Assembly (NCBI GenBank): GCA_963749875.1
Contig: CAVVOX010000002.1
Location: 1 to 64,000 of the forward strand
Direction of reading: 5' to 3'
DNA: 64,000 nt
Source: JAHQVI01 sp963749875
GTDB taxonomy: Bacteria > Pseudomonadota > Alphaproteobacteria > Rhizobiales > Rhodomicrobiaceae
Both the position numbers and the translations under genes were made by a program. Below are positions 33,743 to 50,084 of this stretch, piece after piece; the first letter of the stretch is position 1; each line of letters starts with the position of its first letter. The notes under the pieces are model-generated. The model saw only the letters and a list, made by a program, of their open reading frames with translations. It did no database searches and was not told where the DNA came from.

Positions 33743-34717
33743 TCATTCGCAGGCGCTGACGCATTTGCCGCCGCCGTCGAACGCCATCGTCTTGCCGCTC
33801 AGCGGCACGTAGACCGGCACCTTCGTCGCTTCTATGAAGGTCGCCGTCTTCGTCCCCTCCTGAACCTTGCCGTCCTTCGTCGCCGCCTCATTGGCGTGCG
33901 AAGCAATGACGGATGCCGGCTGCACCAGCTCGTTGACGACCCAGGCCGCTTCCTTCGGTCCGGTCGTAAACACGTCGCCGATATTGATGACCATGAAATT
34001 GGCGCGATAGTGATCATGGACGACCAGCCGCTGCTCGGCGGTGATGCCCGTGTCCCCGGACAGATAGGCGACGAGTCCATTGGAGAACTGGAGCACATAG
34101 CCTGTGGGCGGGCCCAGCGAAATGGTGAGGCCGTTTTCGCTCAGCTGCTTGGCGAGATCGCCTTCGAGAAAGGCGGGGGACAGGCCGTTGCTGTGCACCG
34201 CCGGCACGGTCGTGATCGTGACGCCGCCGACCTTTCGCGAAGCGCCGAAACGCACCAGCACCGCCTGCGAGGCGTCGCCCCCCGCGGCCGCGATCTTCTT
34301 GCCGAAAAAGGACGCCATTTCGGAGCCCACGAGAAGCTTCGCCTTTTTGCCGACGACAATGTTCACCGTGTTGGACGCGGGCGTCACTTTCACGGAGAAA
34401 TCGGGCTTGCCGCATTCGCCGGCATTGGCGGAGGGCTGGACCGCGTCGCCCAGGTGATCGCCATGCACATGGCTCAAGAGCACGGCGTCGATCTTGCCCA
34501 GGCGCGGATCATCCGGTCCGCGCACGGTGCGTCCCGCATCATAGAGGATGCGCGTCCCGTCAGGATCTTCGAAAATGAGCGCGCGGTCGAGCACACAGAA
34601 TTCCCCGTCATGGCTTCCGAGCGGCGTGACCTTCACATTTTGAGACAATGAGGGCTGAGCGGTCCCGATCGCGAAGGCCCCCATCATGATCAAGAAGACA
34701 GACGCTTTTCCTCTCAT
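33743..34717 (-). CDS. Exported metallo-beta-lactamase-fold hydrolase
   Basis: 324 residues from MRGKASVF. Signal peptide residues 1-25 (LIMMGAFAIGTAQPSLS). Metal ligands HxHxDH in LSHVHGDHLGDA, a later Asp in YLSGDTG and His in VIASHANE. It resembles UlaG-like or YtnP-like MBL hydrolases, and the substrate cannot be told. The end GGGKCVSAC, with C in GECGKPDF, suggests disulfides. AGGGAGGAAATT before the ATG makes this start firm over 34738. Confidence 0.83.
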   Translation of the reverse strand: MRGKASVFLIMMGAFAIGTAQPSLSQNVKVTPLGSHDGEFCVLDRALIFEDPDGTRILYDAGRTVRGPDDPRLGKIDAVLLSHVHGDHLGDAVQPSANAGECGKPDFSVKVTPASNTVNIVVGKKAKLLVGSEMASFFGKKIAAAGGDASQAVLVRFGASRKVGGVTITTVPAVHSNGLSPAFLEGDLAKQLSENGLTISLGPPTGYVLQFSNGLVAYLSGDTGITAEQRLVVHDHYRANFMVINIGDVFTTGPKEAAWVVNELVQPASVIASHANEAATKDGKVQEGTKTATFIEATKVPVYVPLSGKTMAFDGGGKCVSACE

Positions 34718-34957
34718 AATTTCCTCCCTTTCCGGCACGCGCGCCGCGATGGGCGAAAGCCTGCATGGGACAGGCCGTCGTGCCTTTCGACATTGGATTG
34801 CAGGCCGGCTTCAGAATGTGCCGGATCGGCATCTCACTCGAATATGCGCTCATTGCCAAGCGAAGATCGCAGTCCGCATCGCATCGCCCGCTCGCGAGAT
34901 TTGTGCTCGTCCGTAGGATTTTCCTAAATACATCCCAGGCAAAATCGGTTTAGCTGC

Positions 34958-34973
34958 TGGCAGCGCACCTGCG
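34958..34973 (+). promoter_or_regulatory. Weak candidate sigma-54 promoter before the NADH dehydrogenase gene
   Basis: TGGCAGCGCACCTGCG has GG-N10-GC, with two mismatches to TGGCAC-N5-TTGC. A start near 34984 would leave a 23-base leader containing GGAGG. Plausible but unproven. Confidence 0.35.
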
Positions 34974-35006
34974 CGCCAACCGCTTTCTCCTCATCCCGGA
35001 GGTGAT

Positions 35007-36398
35007 ATGCAGCGTATCAAAGATCCGGCCGGCACTTCCTTGAGGCAAGGGCCTTCAGAGGCCAGCGGCGACGAAAAACAGAGTTCGGCAGATCCCTTGC
35101 GTGTCCTGATTTGCGGAGGCGGTGCCGGCGGCCTGGTGCTCGCCACGATGCTTGCGCGCAAGAGCAGGCGTCGCCGCAAATACGCCGTCACGCTCGCCGA
35201 TCCGAATGCCGCCCATGTCTGGAAGCCGCTGCTGCACGAATTCGCCTCCGGCAGTGCGGATGCGGGCTTTCACGAGGTCGCCTATATCGCCCTGGCGCGA
35301 TGGCATGGCTTCGTCTTCGCGCAGGGCTCCTTGAAGGACATCGACCGGGAGAAGCGGGAAGCCGTGATCGGCTCCGCTTATGACGAGACGGGGGTGGAAC
35401 TGACGCCTGAGCGGCGCATCCCCTATGACATTCTGGTGATCGCGGTCGGCGGCGTCACGAATGATTTCGGAATCGCGGGCGTCCGGGAGCATGCATTCTT
35501 CCTCGACAGCGCCGCCGATGCCGAACGCCTCCAGAGGCAGATCATGCGCGACTGCATGCGCGCCAATCACGGGCTGAACGAGCGTAGCAACGACTATCTG
35601 GACATCAGCATCATCGGCGGCGGTGCGACCGGCGTCGAACTCGCCGCAGAGCTGCGCGCCACCACACGCGAGCTGATCGCCTATGGGCTCGACAAGCTGG
35701 ATCCGGAACGGTTCATCCGTCTTCGGGTGATCAATGCCGATGCGCGTCTGCTCCCACAGCTGCCCGAGCGCATCGGCATATCCATCGATCAGATCCTGCG
35801 CGATCTGAAGGTCGAGGTGCTGAACGGGCAGATGGTGACGGAAGTCGCCGACAATCTGATCACGACCCGTTCCGGCCGGCAGATCCCATCCGACATTACC
35901 ATCTGGGCCGCCGGAGTGAAGGGGCCGGCATTTCTGGCCGGTATCGGTGGACTCGAGACGAACGCCGCCAATCAGATCGTTGTGACGCCGACGCTGCAAT
36001 CGACGCGCGACGAGCGCATCTTTGCGATGGGCGACTGCGCCGCCGCTCTCTGGCTGGGAGCGGATGCGCAGGTGCCGCCACGTGCTCAGGCAGCGGCGCA
36101 GGAGGCCCGCTATCTTGCGGACAGGATGGTGCAGATTATCGCAGGCAATGAGGTCAAGCCCTTCAGATATAATGATCTCGGCTCGCTCGTCTCGCTCGGC
36201 GAGGAAAATGCGGTCGGGACGCTGATGGGCTGGGCGCGCGGTGCGGGCATCCGCATTGAAGGCTTCGTCGCCCAGATGATCTATCGGTGGCTGTACAAAC
36301 GCCACCAGGCCGCCCTTTTCGGATGGTGGGCCGTCATCGTCGACAGCATCGGCCATTGGATGCGCGGCGCCACCCGCCCGCAGGTGAAAGTGCATTGA
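35007..36398 (+). CDS. ndh: Type II NADH dehydrogenase (NDH-2 like)
   Basis: 463 residues, pyridine nucleotide-disulfide oxidoreductase fold. FAD site LRVLICGGGAGGLVLATMLA, NADH site ISIIGGGATGVELAAELR, and FAD C-terminal motif ERIFAMGDCAA. A C-terminal amphipathic segment (MIYRWLYKRHQAALFGWWAV) would attach it to the membrane. Oxidises NADH and reduces quinone without pumping ions. GGAGGTGAT precedes ATG 35007. The 289 bases upstream hold a weak sigma-54 candidate. Confidence 0.9.
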   Translation: MQRIKDPAGTSLRQGPSEASGDEKQSSADPLRVLICGGGAGGLVLATMLARKSRRRRKYAVTLADPNAAHVWKPLLHEFASGSADAGFHEVAYIALARWHGFVFAQGSLKDIDREKREAVIGSAYDETGVELTPERRIPYDILVIAVGGVTNDFGIAGVREHAFFLDSAADAERLQRQIMRDCMRANHGLNERSNDYLDISIIGGGATGVELAAELRATTRELIAYGLDKLDPERFIRLRVINADARLLPQLPERIGISIDQILRDLKVEVLNGQMVTEVADNLITTRSGRQIPSDITIWAAGVKGPAFLAGIGGLETNAANQIVVTPTLQSTRDERIFAMGDCAAALWLGADAQVPPRAQAAAQEARYLADRMVQIIAGNEVKPFRYNDLGSLVSLGEENAVGTLMGWARGAGIRIEGFVAQMIYRWLYKRHQAALFGWWAVIVDSIGHWMRGATRPQVKVH

Positions 36399-36495
36399 TC
36401 CGGCGAGGCGAGGCTCGTCGCCCGGCGAAGTCACTCCAGGGAGAACTCAGTAAGCGGATGGCGGCGTCATCTGGGCACAATTGGACGTCGCAAAA

Positions 36496-36580
36496 TTGAT
36501 CTATTTCAAAAGATAAGCGCAACTGTTCCCACGTCCATCCCCGCCTTCGCGGGGACATGCTTGAACGCGCTTTGCGCCAG
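36496..36580 (-). repeat. Bipartite palindromic element, copy 4 (hairpin 2 missing)
   Basis: Inverted copy with the box TTGATCTATTTCAA at 36496-36509 and complete hairpin 1, ending GCGCTTTGCGCCAG, so the outer CTAG is changed to CCAG. It lies between the ends of two convergent genes, where a promoter role is unlikely. Confidence 0.8.
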
Positions 36581-36592
36581 GCCGGCCGATGA

Positions 36593-36949
36593 TCATAGAT
36601 TGCATTTAAATCCGCCAAATCTCTCCGCGATGAGGAAATCGGGCTCCGTCCACCTAAAGCAGCCCGTCCTGGTGCAACGGAACGCGCGGCTGTCACATGA
36701 TTGGGGGCAGCCGTCGAACTCGTCGTCAAAATTGGAGTGCAGGTCGCAGATCTTACGGCAGATCTGGCCCTGCGTGTAGCAGAACTCCGCCACGTCCCTT
36801 CCTGGGAGCGCTTTGTCAGAGTTTGAACGATTGTCCGGATAGGCCTGGCCCGGCGACTTGCCAAGATCGGCAGCAAGAAGCGGCGCGCCCGCTCCTGCGA
36901 AGGTGAACGCCAAAAACAGATAGCAAAATAGTAAGCTCGCCCAGCGCAT
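36593..36949 (-). CDS. Secreted Cys-rich protein with twin CX3C motif
   Basis: 118 residues. Signal peptide residues 1-27 (LLFCYLFLAFTFAGAGAPLL, cleavage near LLA-AD). Mature part has eight Cys: C57, C64, C68, C81, C85, C92, C97, C116. C64-X3-C68-X12-C81-X3-C85 is a twin CX3C arrangement, which in other proteins makes a disulfide-locked helical hairpin (as in small Tim chaperones). Shared ancestry with those is not claimed. Periplasmic, probably oxidised. Function unknown. Confidence 0.75.
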   Translation of the reverse strand: MRWASLLFCYLFLAFTFAGAGAPLLAADLGKSPGQAYPDNRSNSDKALPGRDVAEFCYTQGQICRKICDLHSNFDDEFDGCPQSCDSRAFRCTRTGCFRWTEPDFLIAERFGGFKCNL

Positions 36950-36987
36950 CCCTGCCCCCGCTGAAACCCCGTTTTCAGTCTGACGCG

Positions 36988-37089
36988 CTAGAGTGGCGGA
37001 TTCTTAATCGGAATCGGAAGCACCACTCTAACTGCTAGTTTTGGCATCGGATTTACCCGAAAAGTGGGTGCCACTTTTCGATCCGATGC
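36988..37089. repeat. Two adjacent intergenic palindromes
   Basis: 36988-37031: arms TAGAGTGG and CCACTCTA. 37044-37089: arms GCATCGGAT/ATCCGATGC enclosing CGAAAAGTGG/CCACTTTTCG, followed by CTCTAG. The second is of a type dispersed widely in Rhizobiales genomes (from memory). They sit before tRNA-Gly. Confidence 0.6.
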
Positions 37090-37239
37090 TCTAGCTAACA
37101 CTGATTTCGTGCCCTTACTGTGTTGTCAGATGGGCATTTTTGACGCATTCAAGGCCGAAATCCGGCACGCGCCACGCCCGAAGGTGAGGCTGAGCCAGTC
37201 TGACTGTCTGTCTGAGCAACCGTAATGACTAAATCATCA

Positions 37240-37313
37240 TGGAGCGGGTGATGGGAATCGAACCCACGTCTTGAGCTTGGAAGGCTCTTGCTCTACCATT
37301 GAGCTACACCCGC
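37240..37313 (-). tRNA. tRNA-Gly (anticodon TCC)
   Basis: Complement of 37240-37313 folds as a cloverleaf: acceptor GCGGGTG/CACCCGC, D arm AGCTCAATGGTAGAGC, anticodon loop CTTCCAA, T arm with GGTTCGATTCCC, discriminator T and encoded CCA. It reads GGA/GGG codons. Confidence 0.95.
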
Positions 37314-37628
37314 AGAGCATCGGCTCCTGGAGAGTTCTATTTGAAAAGCGGATGAGCCGCAAGCGGCGTGAAAAAGACGGCAGATATGAGAGAACAGCGC
37401 GGTATCTGACGAAAATTTGTAAGATTTTGGTGGTGGTCGAGACTCAATTTGCACTGGATGTTGCAAATTAAGTCTAGGCATCACATTTATCATGTGTTAG
37501 TGAGGCAACCTCAGCGCCTTTAGACGATTTAAGCGAACGCATCCCTCCAAACGATAATTTGGCAAACATTGCTCAATGGGCGGTGTGGCGTGCTTTACTC
37601 AGAAGGGCTGTGCACGGTGGCTCCATGA
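37314..37628. other. Gene-free interval between two divergent tRNA genes
   Basis: 315 bases, AT-richer than the surroundings. No gene supported. It must hold the promoters for tRNA-Gly (leftward) and tRNA-Trp/secE (rightward); I see no clear pair of boxes. Confidence 0.4.
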
Positions 37629-37706
37629 AGGAGTGTAGCTCAATCGGCTAGAGCACCGGTCTCCAAAACCGGGGGCTGGGGGTTCGAAGTCCCTCCACTC
37701 CTGCCA
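37629..37706 (+). tRNA. tRNA-Trp (anticodon CCA)
   Basis: Acceptor AGGAGTG/CACTCCT, D arm AGCTCAATCGGCTAGAGC, anticodon loop TCTCCAAAA, T arm GGGTTCGAAGTCC, discriminator G and encoded CCA. It stands before secE-nusG, the usual alphaproteobacterial order. Confidence 0.95.
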
Positions 37707-37788
37707 GCGGAGGCGCGGCGCCGTCGGTTGGCTGAAGCTGAAACGCGCGGCTCCTGGTCGCTGGGTCATAGAGGTCCCGAATCCCGAT

Positions 37789-37986
37789 ATGGCAAAGACG
37801 AATCCTTTGGAATTCATTCAGCAGGTCCGGGCCGAGACGGCCAAGGTTACGTGGCCGACGCGGAATGAGACGATCGTGACGACTATTATGGTCCTGATCA
37901 TGGCGATCCTTACGGCGATTTTCTTTTTCCTGGCGGATCAGGTGTTGAGCTGGGGGGTCGGTATCGTTCTGGGTCTGGGCCGTTAG
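37789..37986 (+). CDS. secE: Preprotein translocase subunit SecE
   Basis: 65 residues, single-TM short SecE: amphipathic part FIQQVRAETAKVTWPTRNET with the conserved KVTWP, then IVTTIMVLIMAILTAIFFFL. Clamps SecY in the membrane. Between tRNA-Trp and nusG. Confidence 0.96.
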   Translation: MAKTNPLEFIQQVRAETAKVTWPTRNETIVTTIMVLIMAILTAIFFFLADQVLSWGVGIVLGLGR

Positions 37987-38020
37987 GCTTAACGCGTCGT
38001 TAAAAAAGAACAGGTAAACG

Positions 38021-38551
38021 ATGACGAAGCGTTGGTATATTGTTCACGCCCACTCCAATTTCGAAAAGAAGGTCGCCGAGGCGATCAAGGAGCGCGCGAC
38101 GACAGCCGGCCTCCAGGATCTGTTCGAGGAAATCCTGGTGCCGATGGAAGAAGTGGTCGAGGTCCGGCGGGGACGCAAGGTGAATGCCGAGCGCAAATTT
38201 CTCCCCGGCTATGTCCTTGTGAAAATGGATATGACGGATCAGGCCTATCACCTGATCAAGAATACCCCCAAGGTGACCGGCTTTCTTGGAGCGAACAACA
38301 AGCCGATGCCGATTTCCGAGGAGGAGGCGCTCCGCATTCAGCAGCAGGTGCAGGAAGGCGTCGAGCGGCCGAAGCCGTCGGTGACATTCGAGATTGGTGA
38401 GCAGGTGCGCGTCGCGGACGGGCCTTTCGCCTCGTTCAGCGGCCATGTCGAAGAGGTCGACGAGGAACGCGCACGGCTCAAAGTCGCGGTTTCCATTTTC
38501 GGCCGGGCAACGCCGGTCGAGCTGGAATACGGTCAGGTCGAGAAGATCTAG
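38021..38551 (+). CDS. nusG: Transcription termination/antitermination factor NusG
   Basis: 176 residues. NGN domain (RWYIVHAHSNFEKKVAEAIK; RKFLPGYVLVKMDM) and C-terminal KOW domain (EIGEQVRVADGPFASFSGHV). Binds RNA polymerase and Rho. 34 bases after secE. Confidence 0.97.
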   Translation: MTKRWYIVHAHSNFEKKVAEAIKERATTAGLQDLFEEILVPMEEVVEVRRGRKVNAERKFLPGYVLVKMDMTDQAYHLIKNTPKVTGFLGANNKPMPISEEEALRIQQQVQEGVERPKPSVTFEIGEQVRVADGPFASFSGHVEEVDEERARLKVAVSIFGRATPVELEYGQVEKI

Positions 38552-38655
38552 CCTGGCCTTACATTGCGGGAGGAGCGCGGGGTCCCGCCATAGCCCCGAG
38601 GGTCCGGACCGCAAACCCTGAAAATTAGGAACCGTTCGGTTCGAAAGGGCAAGAG

Positions 38656-39084
38656 ATGGCAAAGAAAATCGCAGGCTCCTTGAAATTGCAGGTGCCCGCC
38701 GGTCAGGCCAACCCGTCGCCGCCCGTCGGTCCGGCGCTCGGCCAGCGCGGCATTAATATTATGGAATTTTGCAAGGCGGTGAACGCGGCGACGAAGGAAT
38801 TCGAGCCCGGATCGCCGGTCCCGGTGGTGATCACCTACTATCAGGACAAGTCCTTCACCTTCCAGGTCAAGACGCCGCCGGCGTCGTTCCTGCTGAAGAA
38901 GGCAGCCAAGCTCAGCAAGGGCGCTCAGGCGCCGGGCCGCGAAACGCGGGGCAAGGTGTCGCAGAAGCAGATTCGCGAGATCGCCGAGCTGAAAATGAAG
39001 GATTTGAACGCGAATGATGTGGAGCAAGCAATGAAGATTATTGCGGGCTCGGCGCGTTCCATGGGAATAGCGGTTGAGGGGTGA
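38656..39084 (+). CDS. rplK: 50S ribosomal protein L11
   Basis: 142 residues: KLQVPAGQANPSPPVGPALG at the N-terminus with the thiostrepton-site prolines, and C-terminal rRNA-binding QIREIAELKMKDLNANDVEQ. The 104-base leader after nusG contains GC-rich hairpins that might hold the L1 autoregulatory site. Confidence 0.97.
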   Translation: MAKKIAGSLKLQVPAGQANPSPPVGPALGQRGINIMEFCKAVNAATKEFEPGSPVPVVITYYQDKSFTFQVKTPPASFLLKKAAKLSKGAQAPGRETRGKVSQKQIREIAELKMKDLNANDVEQAMKIIAGSARSMGIAVEG

Positions 39085-39089
39085 GCGTC

Positions 39090-39800
39090 ATGGCAACTTC
39101 AGGTAAGCGGCTCAAGGCTGCCCGCCAGGGCGTTGATCGGCTCAAACTCCACACGATCGATGAGGCGGTAAAGCTGGTAAAAGAGCGCGCCAAGGCGAAA
39201 TTTGACGAAACGATCGAGATCGCGATGAATTTGGGCGTCGACCCGCGCCACGCCGATCAGATGGTGCGCGGCGTCTGCAATCTGCCGAACGGCACCGGAC
39301 GGGCGGTCCGCGTCGCCGTCTTCGCCAAGGGCGACAAGGCCGAGGAGGCGAAGAATGCGGGCGCCGATATTGTCGGAGCCGAAGATCTCATGCAGGAGGT
39401 CCAGGGCGGCACGATCAATTTCGACCGCTGCATCGCCACGCCCGACATGATGCCGCTGGTCGGCCGTCTCGGTAAGGTGCTCGGCCCGCGCGGCTTGATG
39501 CCGAATCCCAAGGTCGGAACGGTGACGATGGACGTTGCTGCGGCGGTCGAAGCGGCAAAAGGCGGCGCGGTGGAATTCCGCGTCGAGAAGGCCGGGATCG
39601 TTCATGCCGGTGTCGGAAAGGCCAGCTTCACCGAACAGGCGCTTGCTGAAAACATCCGGGCGTTTACGGATGCGGTGATCAAGGCGAAGCCGTCCGGCGC
39701 AAAAGGCACCTATGTGAAAAACATTTCGCTGAGCTCCACGATGGGGGTCGGCGTGCGCATCGAGCCGGGGACGCTTTCGCAAGTTTCCGCCGCGGCTTAG
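39090..39800 (+). CDS. rplA: 50S ribosomal protein L1
   Basis: 236 residues from MATSGKRLKAARQGVD. Shows AKFDETIEIAMNLGVDPRHA, RGVCNLPNGTGRAVRVAVFA, and the signature LGPRGLMPNPKVGTVT. AGGGG 9 bases upstream fits ATG 39090; the GTG at 39081 overlaps the rplK stop and is less likely. Binds the L1 stalk of 23S rRNA and represses its own operon. Confidence 0.96.
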   Translation: MATSGKRLKAARQGVDRLKLHTIDEAVKLVKERAKAKFDETIEIAMNLGVDPRHADQMVRGVCNLPNGTGRAVRVAVFAKGDKAEEAKNAGADIVGAEDLMQEVQGGTINFDRCIATPDMMPLVGRLGKVLGPRGLMPNPKVGTVTMDVAAAVEAAKGGAVEFRVEKAGIVHAGVGKASFTEQALAENIRAFTDAVIKAKPSGAKGTYVKNISLSSTMGVGVRIEPGTLSQVSAAA

Positions 39801-40100
39801 GGCGCGACAATCGATTGCCGCCGAGAGGCGGCGTGAAGTTTCAGGCGCGCTTTTGCGCCTGAAGGCGTGTCGGGCGGCTTCGGCAATTCGGCGCGCCAAC
39901 CTGTCCGAGACTGCAGGTGCCTTCGGGCTTAATTTTACCTGCAATAGACGGGGGAAAGCTGACTTCGCCAAATTCCGTTTGGCGGATTACGGCGCTTGCC
40001 CTGGGACAGGCCTAGCTGTCGCTATGCCCCTTGAGGGTGGCGGCGTAATCAACCGGCGGGAAGGCTTTCGAGCCGGACCGTCAACTTTTGGAGAGACGCG
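39801..40100 (+). promoter_or_regulatory. rplA-rplJ gap: hairpins and probable L10 leader
   Basis: Hairpins at 39817-39832 (GCCGCC/GGCGGC) and 39840-39863 (TTCAGGCGC/GCGCCTGAA, loop GCTTTT) lie just after rplA and may attenuate. The following 230 bases, up to GGAGAG before the GTG of rplJ, are the expected place of the L10(L12) repressor site and an rplJL-rpoBC promoter. No gene here. Confidence 0.5.
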
Positions 40101-40631
40101 GTGGATAGAGCCCAGAAAAGAGAGATGGTCGATCAGCTCGGCCAGATCTTTGCCGAGTCCGGCTCTGTCGTCGTCGCACGATATTCCGGACTTTCGGTCG
40201 CTGAAATGACCGACCTGCGGAGCCGTTTCGGCGCTGCGGGCGCTCAGTTCAAGGTGATCAAAAACCGCCTCGCCAAAATTGCGCTGGAAAACTCCGGCCA
40301 CGGAGAAGCGTGCGACATGTTCGTCGAGCCGACCGGCATCGCCTACGGGAGCGATCCGGTCGCGCCAGCAAAAATTGCTGCCGAGTTCGCCAAGCAAAAC
40401 CAGAAGCTCGTCATCATCGGCGGGTTTTTGGGCGAGACGATGCTTGACGACAACGAGGTGAAGGCTCTGGCCGCGATCCCCTCGCTCGACGAATTGCGTG
40501 CGCAGCTCCTGGGAGTCCTCAGCGCGCCTGCTTCCAAGCTCGCCCGGACGCTCAATGCGCCGGCAACGGGCTTGGCGAATGTGCTTGATGCCTATCGGCG
40601 CAAGCAGGAGGAAGGGCAGGCCGCGGCCTGA
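40101..40631 (+). CDS. rplJ: 50S ribosomal protein L10
   Basis: 176 residues from a GTG start (VDRAQKREMV), common for alphaproteobacterial rplJ. Shows VVARYSGLSVAEMTDLRSRF and FKVIKNRLAKIAL. Anchors L7/L12 dimers on the ribosome. The long gap upstream probably carries its own translational repressor site. Confidence 0.96.
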   Translation: MDRAQKREMVDQLGQIFAESGSVVVARYSGLSVAEMTDLRSRFGAAGAQFKVIKNRLAKIALENSGHGEACDMFVEPTGIAYGSDPVAPAKIAAEFAKQNQKLVIIGGFLGETMLDDNEVKALAAIPSLDELRAQLLGVLSAPASKLARTLNAPATGLANVLDAYRRKQEEGQAAA

Positions 40632-40677
40632 CGGCGTGATTGAAGCGAAAGCACCAAACGGAATTTGAGGATTAGAC

Positions 40678-41061
40678 ATGGCTAATATCGAAAAGCTCTA
40701 TGAAGAGCTGTCGGGAATGACGGTTCTAGAAGTATCCGAACTGATCAAGCGGCTTGAGGATGGCTGGGGCGTCTCCGCTGCGGCCGCGGTGCCGATGGCG
40801 ATGCCGATGCCGGGCGCCGGTGGCGGCGCTGCCGAAGCCGTTGAAGAAAAGACGGAGTTCGACGTTGTCCTGGCGAGCACGGGCGCGCAGAAGATCAACG
40901 TGATCAAGGAGGTTCGCGCCATCACCGGGCTCGGGCTGAAGGAAGCGAAAGATCTCGTCGAGGCTGCGCCGAAGCCGATCAAGGAAGGCGTTTCGAAAGA
41001 CGAAGCCGAGGAGATCAAGAAGAAGGTCGAGGCCGCTGGCGCGACCGTCGAGGTCAAATAA
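40678..41061 (+). CDS. rplL: 50S ribosomal protein L7/L12
   Basis: 127 residues: N-terminal dimerisation helices (LYEELSGMTVLEVSELIKRL), Ala/Met/Pro/Gly hinge (AAAVPMAMPMPGAGGGAAEA) and C-terminal domain (KINVIKEVRAITGLGLKEAK, DLVEAAPKPIKEGVSKDEAE). Recruits translation factors. It follows rplJ at 46 bases. Confidence 0.97.
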   Translation: MANIEKLYEELSGMTVLEVSELIKRLEDGWGVSAAAAVPMAMPMPGAGGGAAEAVEEKTEFDVVLASTGAQKINVIKEVRAITGLGLKEAKDLVEAAPKPIKEGVSKDEAEEIKKKVEAAGATVEVK

Positions 41062-41066
41062 TGCGT

Positions 41067-41098
41067 TCGGGCGGAGGGCTTGTGTGCTCTCCGCCCGA
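41067..41098 (+). terminator. Hairpin between rplL and rpoB
   Basis: TCGGGCGGAG and CTCCGCCCGA form a 10-bp stem with a 12-base loop right after rplL, without a T run. Probably a partial terminator or RNase processing site that lowers rpoBC relative to rplJL. Confidence 0.55.
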
Positions 41099-41192
41099 GA
41101 GCGACGGCAGAGTAATGGATTGACGGTTCCCCTCAAGCGCCGGGAATGGGCGTTTGCGGCGAGCCGTTTACGAGTGATTATGAGGAGACGAG

Positions 41193-45312
<4,120 letters not shown>

Positions 45313-45512
45313 GAAGACGATCAGGAACGACCGGCGCCGCGGATGATGTCGGTCGTTTCGTCCCGGCCGATACGCCGAAGCCTATGGCCGGACCGGCAGC
45401 GAAACATCAGATTTGGAGACCAGCAGCCCGTCTTTCTCAAACGCCGATGCCGAACGTGCCGAGACCGGCAAAGGCGCAAGACGGGATGACAACGGCCCAT
45501 TAGGAGTGATGG

Positions 45513-49731
<4,219 letters not shown>

Positions 49732-49750
49732 TTTTCGGCGTAGAACGATT

Positions 49751-49789
49751 AAAGCGGCGTATCGGCAAAGGCTGGTACGCCGCTTTTTG
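49751..49789 (+). terminator. Intrinsic terminator of the rpoBC transcript
   Basis: AAGCGGCGTA and TACGCCGCTT form a 10-bp stem, loop of 14, followed by TTTTT, 20 bases after the rpoC stop. Confidence 0.85.
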
Positions 49790-49930
49790 TCGCGTGCCAA
49801 ATCCCACAATGAATGGTCAGTAAACTTTTTCACTAAATTCGCCGCTTATGCTTGGAAAAGCGACGAAATTTGGCTAGTTTGATGATTGTGCTGCAAATCA
49901 CAAGAATGCGTAATTGCACGCAGCAGCGTT

Positions 49931-49947
49931 GACAATTCTAAATTGTC
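49931..49947. promoter_or_regulatory. Operator-like palindrome overlapping a candidate -35
   Basis: GACAATTCTAAATTGTC is a perfect 7-3-7 palindrome. TTGACA at 49930-49935 could be a -35, with TAAACA 17 bases on as a poor -10, for the gene at 50085. The rest of the 353-base gap after rpoC has no gene besides the terminator. Confidence 0.4.
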
Positions 49948-50084
49948 CTCCTAAACAGGCTGCTTTCACGCGGCTGAGGTAGATGAACTAAAGCAACAGC
50001 AAAGCCGGGCATGAAGCGTTTTGCGTAACGCGCGCTGAGCGCATTCACGACCCATTGGCTTTGTCAGACGGGAGTGTCATCGAA

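Noticed and set aside
36496..36580. Palindromic element copy 4 as a promoter element
   Set aside because: It lies between the 3' ends of convergent genes, so no downstream gene can use the box.
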